From the NCBI GenBank assembly GCA_036877525.1, contig JAZGTH010000063.1, positions 2,156,501 through 2,220,500 of the forward strand: DNA of 64,000 bases, given 5' to 3'. Below are positions 45,701 through 58,342 of the stretch, piece by piece. The position numbers and the translations under genes are program-made. Position 1 is the first letter of the stretch. The number at the start of each line of letters is the position of its first letter. The stretch is from Chromobotia macracanthus (taxonomy: Eukaryota > Chordata > Actinopteri > Cypriniformes > Botiidae). Below the pieces are notes generated by a model that made no database searches, was not told the origin of the DNA, and saw only the letters and a list, made by a program, of their open reading frames with translations.

Positions 45701-48252
45701 AATGATAGCTATGAAACCCCTCTAAATCCAGATTAACATCAACATTCTTTAGCATTCACATTCATTTTAACCCATGATATCGGAATGTTAGAGTTAAGCA
45801 GAACATTGTTGAAGAAAAAATGTAGTGTGAGTTAATTTGATCATTTGATTGGATTGTGAAAAGTGGGTGTTCTACAGCAGAATGGAGCCAGTGTGAATGT
45901 ATCTGTGTGTATGTGAATTTGTCAGTGTGAATGTGAATTTGGTTTTAAATGGTTTCTAGCTTGTTCAAGCAGGCCATTTATGGTTAATAGCTAATCCAAG
46001 CTGGTTGGTTTCGACCACTTTGGTTAGGATGGCTACAGCTGAAAGGCCCCTTTAGAACATGCTGTTACTTTTAGCTGGCAGCTGTTACTTTTTCCACTAG
46101 TAAATAAAGATACACTCTCAACCTTTACTGTGGAATAAACATAATTCTAGACGCCCCTCACATTAAGTTCACATTCATTCATGCAGGTCCAGTTTAAATG
46201 TGCTGTCATGATGCAAAGAGCAGAGAAAGAGGGAAAACCCAGCGGAGGTTAGTGAAGGTTAGAGGAGGTTAGGTCATCAGTGCTGTGGTTTGGGAGTTTT
46301 GATGCTGGGGATGATGTCATTGACCGCATGCCACACACGGATATTTTGACAATATTTAGGATAATTGTGCCAAAAGACCTGGCAGTGAAAAATGACAATG
46401 TGGCAAATTATGTTGCCATGGAGCTGCATCACAGAGACTCTGCAGGAATACAGCAGAACCGTGATGTCTGTCTCCCAAAGTCACAGTTTCCCAGCCTGTG
46501 GTGCGTTTACAGTTTGATCTGTGTGCTGATGTGGAGTCAGTCTTCATTAGGAGGAGAAAGGGGCAGCATCACTTTCCTTGAATATCTGTATGAGGGGCTG
46601 ATGTCAGGATTGTCGTGGTGATGACATGGTTAAGGGGATGATGACATCAGTGATCAGCTAGAAAAACATACAGAGTAACACTTAAATTAGCACTTATCTA
46701 ACTCAAACCTGTTCATTCTCATGCTCTAGTTTTCTCCACTGCACACAGGTTAAAGGTGGGCACTCTATGTTTTAAGCATGCACTTATTTCAGACCTCGCA
46801 ATGAATATGCAGAACAGGAAATGAAGTACACTCACAGGACTTAAAATAACAATGCAGTTATTCAACATCAGATGTGACACAATTTCTGCGCAAGTTCTGT
46901 TTTTATTTTAAGTAGAATGCTGGAAATTCCAAGCTGAATGAAACGCCATGAAAGTAATAAAAGATTAAATATTAAAAATGTTGAATATTTTTCATCTGCC
47001 ACGTTTTCTGTATAACTTTAAACAGCTTTTCGATCTGATTGGAGTTTGTATTTTTCTAATACTTACATTAACATAAAGCTGCTCAAATGTATTTCCTTCA
47101 TGTCTGACTGGCAGCCAGGAGGTCAATCTGTGACTTTTGGGTCATATTTAATGGTCAGAGTTCACTGAACTCCAGCTACAGTAGTGTGCTCAGGGAAACG
47201 CAGTGTTACTGTTTCTGCAGTGTTATGATGATCATCATTATATCTGTGCCTTCACAGAATGCAAGATGGCATTGCCAGTTCCTCTCATATAACAGAACAA
47301 CAGCAGAGCTCAGAGAATCTCCTGCAGTGGTGACGGGGAATTACGGAATGAGATACTGAAGAATTAGATCATATAAATCATGTGTCATATTGACACAATT
47401 TCCTGCTGACAGTACAGAGAAGCAGATCAACTCAGACAGAAACTTAGGTCATACCTATACCCTGAAAATCTTATTTTACATCTGTTTCTTTGATTAGTTT
47501 ACCAATGAAAATATCTAAATATGCTCCAAATACAGTCCATTCAAGTTCTTTTAAAGATAGGTTTAAAGAAGCATACAACTTTGAGATGTATTTTTGCAGT
47601 TTGTGTCTTGAATGTAAGTGTATTTTATCTTGTTTTATCAGCAGTTTTTTTAATCATTTAATTTTTCTGTGACATTTAGTGAGATTGTGCTTATAAGTAT
47701 ATATATTAAAGTGTAGCCAAAAATGGCCAATGAAACAAGAGAAAACACACTTATGTTCCAAATACATTAAATGCAGCTTTGTAAACTGTTTTATGGATGT
47801 TTTACTGGAAATAAACTCAAAGAAACTGATTAACAATGACACATTTTGCAGTGTTGTCAGTGTGAAATGCTAAATTATGCTAGAATACACAGGTTGTGTT
47901 GCATTCTTGCATTGACAGAGCTATCATACTCGCACGTGTCCTCTGATCTCCTGACCTGGCCCATCCCTATCAGCCCTACATCTTCACTGTGAGCTGTTTC
48001 CTGCAATTATACTCATCAACATCTCCTCAGAGAAAACACACACAGCCTCACACGGCCTCTTCAATCACATAAAACATCTAAAATCAGAAATGACAGTGTG
48101 GGATCTGTGAACATTTCTGTGATTGTAGTTAATGCAAACAAGCTCATGATTCTGTTGATATGTCATCAGTACTGTAAACAAAGAAACTCTGAGATTATGG
48201 TTGAATTATGACATTAAAGCTGGTTTTAGTGCCTGCTTGCAGGACACTCGAG
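42741..48252. other. Intergenic, no gene recognised
   Basis: No convincing exon on either strand. It includes a GA-rich tract (45535-45590) and a repeat-like segment at 45945-46040 with AAGCTGGTTGG and GGTTAGGATGGCTAC words. A 113-codon plus-strand frame at 46280 has no recognisable family. Confidence 0.5.
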
Positions 48253-48480
48253 TTAAAGGAATAGTTCACCCAAAAATAAAAAAGTCCACCATTTGCCCTC
48301 ATGTCACTCCAAACCTGTATGACTTTTTTGCTTCTGAGGAACACAACAGAAGATGTAAAGTACACTGGTAACAAAGCAACAGTGGCACCCATTGACTTCC
48401 ATTGTATGGGCACAAAACCAGTGAGATATTTCTTAAAATATTTGTTTTTTTGTTTGTTCATTATTTTGGGTGAACTATGG
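48253..48480. mobile_element. Short non-autonomous TIR element (AGTTCACCCAAAAAT ends)
   Basis: The left end TTAAAGGAATAGTTCACCC then AAAAATA and the right end TTATTTTGGGTGAACTATGG are inverted repeats. Inside are the blocks CCCTCATGTCACTCCAAACC and CATTGACTTCCATTGTATGG that I recognise from a very abundant cyprinid repeat. No transposase. Confidence 0.88.
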
Positions 48481-48979
48481 GTGAACAGCAGGGTCTAATG
48501 TTCCCTCATAAGCAGACTGCTTTCTGTACATTTGTGTAAAATGCAGTTTATTTGTTTTTCTGGCTAGAAAAGGGGATGGATTGTGTCTAATACTCATTTT
48601 TATTCTTTTGTGGTGTCCTGCAGGTAAATGTTAACTAGTTACTGAACACTACCGACACTGTCATAGGTTTGTGACCTCAGGGTTCTCTCCCTGCTGGTCA
48701 GTTAAGACCAGGCTGACAGTGACGGACAAAGAAAAGGTTTAAACTGATTAGACTTTCATGCTACAGTGACAGCAGATGGCTTGAGTTTTACAGTGAGAGC
48801 GGCTTTTCCAGGCGCGTTAACAATGATATCACAAGTCTGGTCTCGTATTGTGTACATATTGGCAATCATACTGACCACCCTGTCTGATTTGTGACTGACA
48901 AATCTGACGCACTACACAACAGATGAAAATAAGTTTCACTTAAACAGAAAACGTACATTTGAAAACTGTCAGATTTATA

Positions 48980-49138
48980 TTAGCATGATATATGTAGAAA
49001 TGAATGTTTTGGTTGAAAACTAAATAATCCATCTCCAACATTTGTGGCATAATGTCACTTACTATAGGGAAAACTTTAACTTCAGCTGAACAGCTGTGGC
49101 TCCAATCAGGCCTTTACAATGGAAGTAAAAGGGGCTGT
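48980..49138 (+). repeat. Left arm of an inverted repeat pair
   Basis: About 159 bases that reappear almost unchanged in reverse complement at 53234-53393. Shared blocks include CCAACATTTGTGGCATAATG, ACTATAGGGAAAACTTTAAC and GGCTCCAATCAGGCCTTTAC. Probably a dispersed repeat; the family is not recognised. Confidence 0.9.
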
Positions 49139-52100
49139 ACACCTAAATATGAAGCTTGTGTGTTAGTTAAAGCACTTACATAATAAAAACATGTATTACT
49201 TGAGCACTAAAATGGTTTCTATATTTCTTGTAGTGTTGGACCTGTTGTTCCAGGTGGATAAATGTCGGTGGTTTTCAAGCAGTGCAACCATAAAAAAGGC
49301 AATTAACTAAACATATGATAAGTGATTAAGATTATATATTGGTAACAGTGTGCTAATGTGTTAGACTTGTATGGTATATCAGTCATGTGTGCATGTATAG
49401 GAGTTCCAGAGAGAAGAACAGGAATTTGAATGGACCTCATAGCTGACCGTGGGGGTCACCAACAAAGAATACAAAAGAGCCTCTTGTCTCGGACAAAACT
49501 CCAGTGGTGAGGAAAGCTTGACCAGCCGAGGGGAACAGTTATACAGGAGGGTTTAAAGTGGACAGTGTTAAAATTCACAACACAATTTGTGTTTGTTTTT
49601 TATTGTGGCAGAGATTTTTAAGGCCTGTGAAAAAACAGCCTCCAGATTGTGGCAAAGTCGACGCTTGCTCTGGTTGGGAATGGTTGTTAAATACAAACAG
49701 TTTAGCATTGCAATCTGAGGCAGTCTTGAGCCATCACAGACACTTCAATGGGTTGGGTGGGGATTATGGGTTTCTAATTATGTTTGAGCTTATATTATTA
49801 TGGTATGGAAAGAGGGCTTTAATATTTTTGTAATTTAATATTTATATTAACATTAAACTTTAATATGAATATTTAAATATTGATGTTTGATAATCATATA
49901 TTAATATTAAATATTCATGTTCTGAAGATAATATATAAACAGGGTATGGCTGTGTTTGTATGAGTTTCACATGTATTTTGTGACATAAAGCTTGACAAAC
50001 CCCACTGAGCACCATTACTGTGTGATGTCTAGATTAAAACAGAATATGAGAATAGTTCTGCAGTCATGGAGAACCAAAGACCCAGTTATTCATCTTTTTT
50101 AAGAGGATGTGATTGTGAAGGTCATTATAACCGGTGCTTGAAATGTAATGAGTTTCTAGAATGAGTATAGAGAATTTAGAAATCTTGTGTCCGGCATTAG
50201 ACAGAACAGTGGAGGGCTTCCCCTCACTGCCTCTAACCTATGAGCACATACATCAATAGTTCCTGATTAGTTATAGTGAAACGGTCAAAGGTCATTCAAA
50301 CCCACGTGTGCTTTTCAATGGCCATGCGGATAAGTTACAGATATGTTTTCAGGCTGTGAGGACACTGAAACTCAAGGAACAGATAAATGACTAGATAACA
50401 AAGCCGAGTGTCTGACAGACATGCAGAGCAGTGGAGGTCAGGGTGGTTGGATAGGCTTTTCTCAGCTAACCTTGGTTTGCTGACCTCAGTCCTTTGGTTG
50501 TGGGTAATTTAGTTTAAGTGTGTGAAGCAGCCAGAACAATAGACTTCCTGCCGCTGGTCGAACGGTCACTCATCTCCTGCCCTGAAGGAAGGGAGAAGAG
50601 GAAAGGGGATTACAATCGACAGATTCACATTTCCTCACAAGAGTTGTGGATGACATCATTCCTGGCAGAGCAGAATGGGTGTGAAGTGGTTCTGGGCCAG
50701 AGAGAAGTTCTGGTCCAGTTAGAAGGTGTTATTACGTAAAAGCATAGTCACGTTTCAGTATTAATTCACAACGTTTTTTGTTCACACACTTTAAAGATGT
50801 GAGGCTGAGTTTCCTAAATGTAGGAAAATAAGGCATTTGTCTCAAATAAACACGGATAGCAAAAATCAATTTAAAATATTTTAAAGAATTTAATGGGAAG
50901 CATTTCAGCTTATATTGAAATCTATGCAGCAGACTTCTGGTAAATTTGAACAGTTTGAGACACTTTAATGCACATTTGCTCTTTAAGAGAAGAAACAATA
51001 GTTATTTTAAAAAGATATCTTAATTATAGAGATATTACAAATCGTTCTTTATTTCTCTCTCTCTCTCAGAGGTCTGTTAGCTATAAAACAGAGGTGAGAA
51101 AAGCACTTTGGGTTTTAATGAGAGTCTTTTTGACTTTTGACCTGTTGGCAATAACAGCTTGCGTGTGAGCCTGGTCTGCTGTGATGGAGGGGTAACGCAG
51201 ATCCATGCGTTGTGTGTGAGGTCAGGAACACTGTTACAGATCTTAATGCCTTCATTCAGTCCTGCTGAGTCTCCCTCTCTGATCCTGTCTTCAAAGAGCT
51301 CAGTCAGATCTCTATCGCTACGAGCTCAAGCTAACCCACCCATCGTAAAATGCCTATGATAAACCAGCCTGAACTGCACACAATTCACCTGGTGTTTAAT
51401 AAATAACCCAAGCGTCCCTGTTGCGATCGTTCGCTCTGTTGACATGACCTGATTCATGTCTCTGGTGTTATTTACATCCTGCTGCCCTTTGGACATCTCG
51501 TTTACATGCCCAGTTCAGTCGGATTAAAACAACGATTCATCTTTTTAAAATGTCGTGCATTAGTTGGACTAAAATTTCAAAATGAATGAATCCCTTGTGT
51601 TTGTTTAAGCAATGCATTAAAATATGATGTCGCCTTGTTCTCTGAGAGAATTCACAGCTTTTGTGGTCTGCATACCCAATTGTAAAGATAAAACCTATAA
51701 ATTATTGATCAGCCACTCCTATAAATTCCTTAAGTCTTCCCTGTCATCAATACTCCCAAGAGTCAATACATCAATACTCCCAACTTTTACTGCAGTTTAA
51801 TAGATATAGATTTAATTACTGTAGATTGTGGCTAAAATAATCTGGATTTGGGTAAATTTAATAAGAAATGTTTGAGTTCATATTGAAATCTCATATTGAA
51901 ATAATCTTGACTTTTATTTGCAGACTTGGTAAGTCTGAGATCAGTTTAAGACATTGTTTAGATCTCTATTAAAATTCTAATGGAGGTGTTTGTGAGATTT
52001 CTTGGTCTTTTTCTCAGGAGAAATATTTGAGACACAGGAGACGGAAGCAAAAGTTTCCATTTGCTCTCCATTTAGTCTCATTGCTGTCTAGGAGAAATAA

Positions 52101-53233
52101 TTAAAGAAATAATCTCTATGATATTAGAGATATTAAAGAGATCTCATCTGTGATTTTCTTTTCCTGTGGCATCTCTTCTAAAGATCTAGAGAAACATACA
52201 CATGCTTAGACAAAAGTCACCACTCTGTTTAACCTCATTGCTGTCTAGGAACAATAATTTGACCGTGTGATTTGATAATGCACTCGTCCTCTTGGAGGAT
52301 GTTTGTGGTCGGCTCACAGTGAGCAACGTGCACTTGTGTTTACAGAGAGATGTAGAAATGTTTGTCTCGCAGAAGCTGCAGCTGTAATGAGGATCACAGA
52401 CAGTGAGTGTAACACTGCCATCAGGGGTATCATTAGAAATCTCATGTTCCCCTCCTGCTGTTGTTTTGTTGTCTGGACAGAACAGTGTCATCTAACAAGA
52501 AGATACAACTGTAAAATTGTGCTTTTTTCAAGTCAGCTTTGTTTCAGAATGTAGCTTATTTATTTTGATGTACTCTCTTTTCCAGCACCCCTGTGTCCTG
52601 AGTCCTGCTGCTTCTCTCTCTGTCTTTGTCTTGTTCTGTTTACAGAATGTCCATTATCTCTGCTGTCCCGGTTTGGCGTCTCTGTTTTAAACAGCACCTG
52701 TAAATAAGTGGGCCGCTGAGTGGCGGCTCTTAAATGGATCACAGAGTTGTTTTGCATGCATGAATAAGGGCCATTTACTCAAGACATGTTCTGTTGTTAA
52801 AAAGTTAGAGTGTGATGGAACGGAACAAAACATAGGTGTGTGGAGACGCTTGTTTAAAAGTTTAACTGTTTGATCAAAGACGTCTGTCAAGTGTGTGTTT
52901 ACCTAGAAAAACAATTTAAATTCTTGTACAGATGGACACAAGAACGCATCCTGTGTTAATGGCCCCAAGGTGTGAACGGGGTCCCATAAAAACAGCCCAC
53001 TCTCATACCCATGAGATTTCCTCCTGCACAATACACACAAAAGAGAGGTGAAAGAGGCATTTTTCAATGGTAGCGTGCTATATTGTCACAAGACCTCATC
53101 AGTGTGTTTATTTCAGAGGGTGAAATCCAGTCCTTGGAAAGATATATTATTTTATATTTTTAATCTAATCTTGTGTAAAGCTTATGTCTGATCAAATAAT
53201 GAGTCTGGGAAATGTTCAAAAACAGGCTAAAAC
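49139..53233. other. Intergenic, between the inverted repeat arms
   Basis: No gene recognised. It contains members of a dispersed repeat around 50770-51060, 51830-52150 and 52225-52260 (shared words ATATTGAAATCT, CTCATTGCTGTCTAGGA). AT-rich runs lie at 49820-49930. Confidence 0.5.
51830..52150. repeat. Dispersed repeat, copy related to 60770-61045
   Basis: Both copies contain, in the same order, a TTGAGTTCATATTGAAATCT-like block, GCAGACTTG, GATCTCTWYTAAAA and TCTCATTGYTGTCTAGGAGA. A weaker relative is at 50770-51060. The family is not recognised and no coding frame is visible. Confidence 0.65.
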
Positions 53234-53393
53234 TACAGCCCCTTTTACTTCCATTGTAAAGGCCTGATTGGAGCCACAGCTGTTCAGCTGAAGTTAAAGT
53301 TTTCCCTATAGTAAGTGACATTATGCCACAAATGTTGGAGATGGATTATTTAGTTTTCAACCAAAACATTCATTTCTACATATATCAGGCTAA
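53234..53393 (-). repeat. Right arm of an inverted repeat pair
   Basis: Reverse complement of 48980-49138 with very few differences; see that entry. It is followed directly by a second repeat (53425-53560) carrying GAGTGCATTGCATTATGG and GTATACATACTACATAG. Confidence 0.9.
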
Positions 53394-54424
53394 ATCTGTG
53401 TCACTTGAAATACAAGGTCAAGCTGAGTGCATTGCATTATGGTAAACATGAATCCACACAGCGTGCTCTGTTATGTACTGCACATTTTGGAATAAGTAAT
53501 AGATCATTCGGAAAATTTGCATACTGTGATCAGTATACATACTACATAGTGCGCGATAGTAAAAGTAGTGTGTTTGTATGCTTTTTTAAACAGCCAGTTT
53601 TGCACAGCACACACCTGCTGACAACAATATGGAGTTACGAATAAATTCATCCAGTTTAGAAATTCCTCTTGGCAGGCAGCGGAATAAAGCATGCTGTCAC
53701 AGCGTCACGTGCTGATAAATTGTTGCCCTTGTCCACCATCACTTCCACCCCAGTGCTTTTCTCCATTTCCTCTGTGTCCATACTTCTAAGCCCTTGTGTT
53801 TTCTCGCCCACAGCGGAGCCCTCCCCCCACCTCGCCTTTGGCAAATGAAATAAGGACTGTAATGTGATTGAGTGGCTCTCTCGCTCACTATCTCTCTCTC
53901 TTTGTGTGCTGGTGGAAGAGGAGGCATCCGTAGACTAATTTAATAAAAACTCCATCAGGCTAATGGAGGCCTGTGGAACGAGCCCCAGTGCATTGTGGGA
54001 ACTCATTCACATTCATCAGTGTGTGCTCTTGCCTCACTTCTCAAACATGCCAGAACAGAGTCATGGTGAGAGTGCACATGACGAGGTCATGTGACGAGGT
54101 CATGTGACAGCAGTGCTCATATGAACGTGTGAGATGTTTAGTGATGTATAGAACAAACTGTTTGAAAAGCAGACTGTATTCAGCATATACTGCACAACAC
54201 CTGCAAGCATTCCATTTCAAATGTAAGTGAATAAAAAAGGAAAAGAAACAGTGTCTTAAGTGAGCTCTCAAGTTTAAGTTACTGAACCCAGCCATAATGT
54301 TGATTATCTCCACCTGTCATTCTTCTTACACACTGTTAGCAAGATCAGGCAAGTCCATAGAAACATCATTACTATATGTTCACTATCTGTACGGCCATAC
54401 ACTTCCTTTCTTTGTCCCGCTGTA

Positions 54425-54600
54425 TGGTTTCATAAACAACCTTTAACATCCACAGAATTGTTCTGTTCACAAAAGCTTCTTTGTAGTGGAGTTGAAGTTT
54501 TAACAGACTATAAGAACGTCAGAAAGAAATGGTTCTTTTTAGGCAAATTTTACTGACAGATTCTTTGGTTCTTCTGTGGCATTGCTCACATTGCACTTTT
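54425..54600. repeat. GGTTCTT / AAGAACC TIR-element fragment
   Basis: Words ACCTTTAACATCCACAG, AATGGTTCTTTTTAGG and GGTTCTTCTGTGGCATTGC identify the same element family as 10080-10215 and 63726-63932. Confidence 0.6.
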
Positions 54601-54758
54601 TTTAAACGTTTTGTTTATGTTTTTACACTGTGTGGAAAGAACATTGAAATTTGAGCAGGTTCCATGATATCAGTGGAGAATATGGTCAGTTGTACAGTAC
54701 GTCTGTGTCTCCACCAGAGTCTCTCAACTCAGTCTTGTGCTGTTTCTTCCTGTTGCAG

Positions 54759-54833
54759 GAACTTTTATCTGCTTTAGGCTTCCTTCCTGACCTCGACAAT
54801 AACCTTGTACAGATTTCGGCAGTTCTTACATGA
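54759..54833 (+). other. Possible 3'-terminal exon of an unidentified transcript
   Basis: A strong acceptor (GTTTCTTCCTGTTGCAG) precedes 25 open codons beginning ELLSALGFLPDLDNN and ending TGA. An AT-rich interval with AATAAA near 55223 follows. I do not recognise the peptide and found no upstream exon, so it may equally be chance or noncoding RNA. Confidence 0.15.
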
Positions 54834-56439
54834 CCTCATGCTATCTTTGATGTATCTTGGCTATTATTATGACGGGAGTGTTTGAAAATATGATTCTAAT
54901 GGATCTTGCGCTGGTGTTATGCGATAACACTGTAGCTGCTTGTGGTGGCAGTGGAAATGTCCTGTGTTTTATTGCTGCACAATCTCTCAAAACAGCAGGA
55001 AGGGTCGTGTAGGGCTCTACAGACTGTCATGCTGATGTCCTGCTCTTAACTGAAGGATGCTCTCTGTGATCTTTCCACTCAGATGTATAGACTAATCGTC
55101 TGCTTAACAGTTTTTTTGGTTAATATTTTTTTGTACCGAAAAAGAGCATAATATTTATTTTTCATTCTCAGTCTGACCTTTTAGAATGAAACAGGCTGTT
55201 TTTTACTTTTAAGTGAAATGTGTAATAAAGAAAGGTTTATATTTAATGATTTATTTTTGCTGACCCATTCAATCCTATTTTGTCTGTTTAAATGAGGGAT
55301 GTAAGATGATCTTTGGTTTGATGTCCATTGCTCATTCTTTCCTTCAGTTAATTTTTGTATGTTTTCTTATTTTTTAAAACCACAAGAAAATGACCTTCTT
55401 CTGTCCCTGAACACAAGGAGTGATCAAGCTGTTCTCCGCTTTAAAAGCACATCTTGAAATCAGTTCTCGTGAAATTAAACCTCTGTTGAAGATTACGCTG
55501 GAAAAGCTGTGTCAGCACAGCTATACAAAGATTACATGCAGCTGAGTGAGGGTGGTGTAGATCAACACAGAGACAGTGAGTTCTGGCCAGTCTGAGGTGA
55601 TAGACAGCCAGCCTCATGACTGGCTGTTGGTTACCACGGTAACCTCCAACATCATCTTTATTCCTATCGTGCAGTGCTGAGTCATGTTTTAATTGATGGT
55701 TTTTGGATGTCTCTCGGACTTTCACTGGTAATTATGGCACAGGTCTGTTTGTTAGCCTACAAGTGACCCTGGTAACAAGGTCACTGCCAGAATTCATCTA
55801 GCTAAGATCACACACCCTAGTAAACACATATCCCCTCCTCCCCTGTTTTACAAAGCAGTAACTAGAGAAAACACACAGAAAAATGCCACCATAGCAACTG
55901 TCAGGGTCTCATGAGACAGGTCACGTTTTAAAGCAGTAAAAACAGTCCACTGGAGCGCAGAGAAACAGAGTGTTACGCGTATAACTCTCAGACTGACTGT
56001 CTCTTCATGTGCAATGATGAGAAAACAGAGGTTTGATGAGAGAAAGAAAGAAAGAATGAAAGAAACTGAGTGATTGTAAATTTAGTGGACATTTACTGTG
56101 GAAAAATACTGAGATGGTCCCAGGACACACACACATTAACATGTTCAGTTCACACAAACACACATACACACACTTGCATGTTGGCACTTCCTTATGAGGA
56201 CTTTTCATTAATGTTGGCATTTTCACATTTACATTATGACATTATGAAGCTGTTTGAATGTGATGATGACTGAGTTTACTTAGTGAAATAATGTTTTAAT
56301 TTGTTCCTGGTATACTGCAACAATGAGGGGCTGAAGCTCTCAATTCTATTCAGAAATCATACTCAGTCTTTTACGTCACACACATAAACTGAGAGTAGAA
56401 GAGGTGTAGGCCCAGATCCTACATTACTGCTCCCCATCT

Positions 56440-56650
56440 GACAATTTTTTATTAAGTAACTATTTTGAATATTTTAGGAATGTTCAAAACATCTAGTTCT
56501 TTAGACATTTTATATATTATATATATGTATTATATGACAATAACATTAAAAAAGTTCTACTAACATTACTGCAAGCATGTTTTTGTTAACTTTGAAAGAA
56601 CTTTTAGGAAATGTTAGCCAACATTCTGACAACGTTTCCTTTTAGCTGGG
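56440..56650. mobile_element. Diverged relative of the CCCAGCTAACA TIR element
   Basis: It ends in CGTTTCCTTTTAGCTGGG and shares AACTTTGARAGAACTTTTAG and AGTTMTACTAA words with 30805-31080. The left end is worn; a TA-rich run occupies the middle. Confidence 0.6.
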
Positions 56651-58323
56651 TCAGGGGTCCAGCACTGTGTTTATTCTTTATGAGCACTCCACGTTTTCTG
56701 TGTGTTACCCGAGTGGCACCCGTTTTTTTAATCTGTTAATTGCAGCCGCGCTGCACTCTGTTCTTATGAAGTAATAAATCAGTGATGTGTCTTGTGCTGT
56801 TCCCTTGTGTGCCCAACAATTATGTTCGGATGAGCAACATATTTAATGAAAACTCAGCCAAAGAAAACTGAGAGCACAATATATGTGGCATATGTGTTGG
56901 CTCAGCTGAAATCTGATTTAAACTTTGTGGAATATTAAAGATACCAAGAGATGAGAGAATTTAAACAGATTCTCTGAAGAAACATTTTCTGAACAAATGA
57001 GTGGTGCTCGTCTGTAAAAAACTTAACGTTATTGGTGGCTGCTAAAGCATTGCTAGGTGGATGCTACTTTTATGGTATGTAGTTGCTAGGTGATATATAT
57101 ATATCACCTAGCATATATCATATACATATATGCATGATCAATCAACTTAAACAGTTATACAATTCTATACTGTTTGTTTTGTGTCTGCATCAGGTGGAAA
57201 TACAGTGAAGATTTCATTATTAGCCTCTGTAATATCTCATGGCTTGTGCCGGCTTGTACTGGCTTCTGCTTACCATTCAAAGTTGCAGTTGGCACTTGGC
57301 TCCCTTTCAAAGCCGCTGGCATTCAGAGCGTCCAGAAAGAGCAGCAGACACTTCCATATCTGACTGATTAGGTTTAAGAATGGGCTCTCTGTTGCCAAGC
57401 CCCTCCCCACTCCATATTCTACACTAATCACAGCCTGACTTCTGACTGATTGATGGCTGGATGCGTCACCAGCCAGAGGATGTTATATTTCTGTCTGACA
57501 CTAAATAAATCTTCAGTACATGGCTTTTCTGGCTGTCCTTCAGAAGACCTTTGATGATGAAGCAGGCCTGGAACACTTAACAAAGACAGGCTCTGTGTTG
57601 TGGATGGGATTTCCCGTCTCATTTTGAGGGTCTCTTTGAGAATTATGTGATTTTATTGCTGCTCTACAGCTGACAGCAGTATATCATACAGACAAATTCT
57701 GTACAGATTTCATATGTATATACTGTACCGCTTTTATCTGCTCTATATCTAAGTCACATCACCTGGCAAATAATACTTACTTTATCTTTCCAGCTGTCCT
57801 GTTATGGAACATTCTTGGTTGCAAATGTAAAACTAACCCACTATTAACCTGTGATTATCAGTAGCTTTGCTTTCTGTGATCAGCCGTTTTGTACTAATTT
57901 GTACCATACTATAAACTTAATATGCAGTATGTACATGTTTATGTGCATACTTTTATTTAGTATACTAGTATTATACCACAGGCTATTATGAGGTCAGGAA
58001 ATTGTCTGGATAGCACATATTGTCCTGGTTTTGTTTGTTTGTGTTAGGACATAATCATCATCACCTAGATTATTCATACTGCTGTAAACACAAGGACCAC
58101 ACACCTCTCTGTCTTTTCACAAGGATTCCTTAGCAAAAGCCAAATAACCTGCATGAAAATACATGTACAAAATCATCCAGCCAGTTTTGGCTTACTTTCA
58201 GTTTAGCTCTTATGCAAAACAACACACAGTGCATTTAAGGTGTACGTGTGTACATGTTTTTCTTGTGAAAGACAAGCATGATAAAGAACAGGATTTTTGC
58301 ACTGTAAGCTTTTAGCACTATAC

Positions 58324-58342
58324 TGTCTCTCTCTCTCTCTCT
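58324..58342. repeat. (CT)n microsatellite
   Basis: Short CT run; an 11-base cytosine homopolymer follows at 58420-58430. Confidence 0.85.

Larger units (their letters stand above)
53394..56439. other. Intergenic with a candidate terminal exon
   Basis: Contains the repeat at 53425-53560, a non-repetitive tract at 53640-53960, TIR fragments near 54425-54600, and a possible 3'-terminal exon at 54759-54833. AATAAA lies on the plus strand near 55223-55228. None of this is assigned to a known gene. Confidence 0.4.

Noticed and set aside
46280..46621. 113-codon plus-strand frame in the gene-poor region
   Set aside because: No family signature, no neighbouring exon, and a length reachable by chance.
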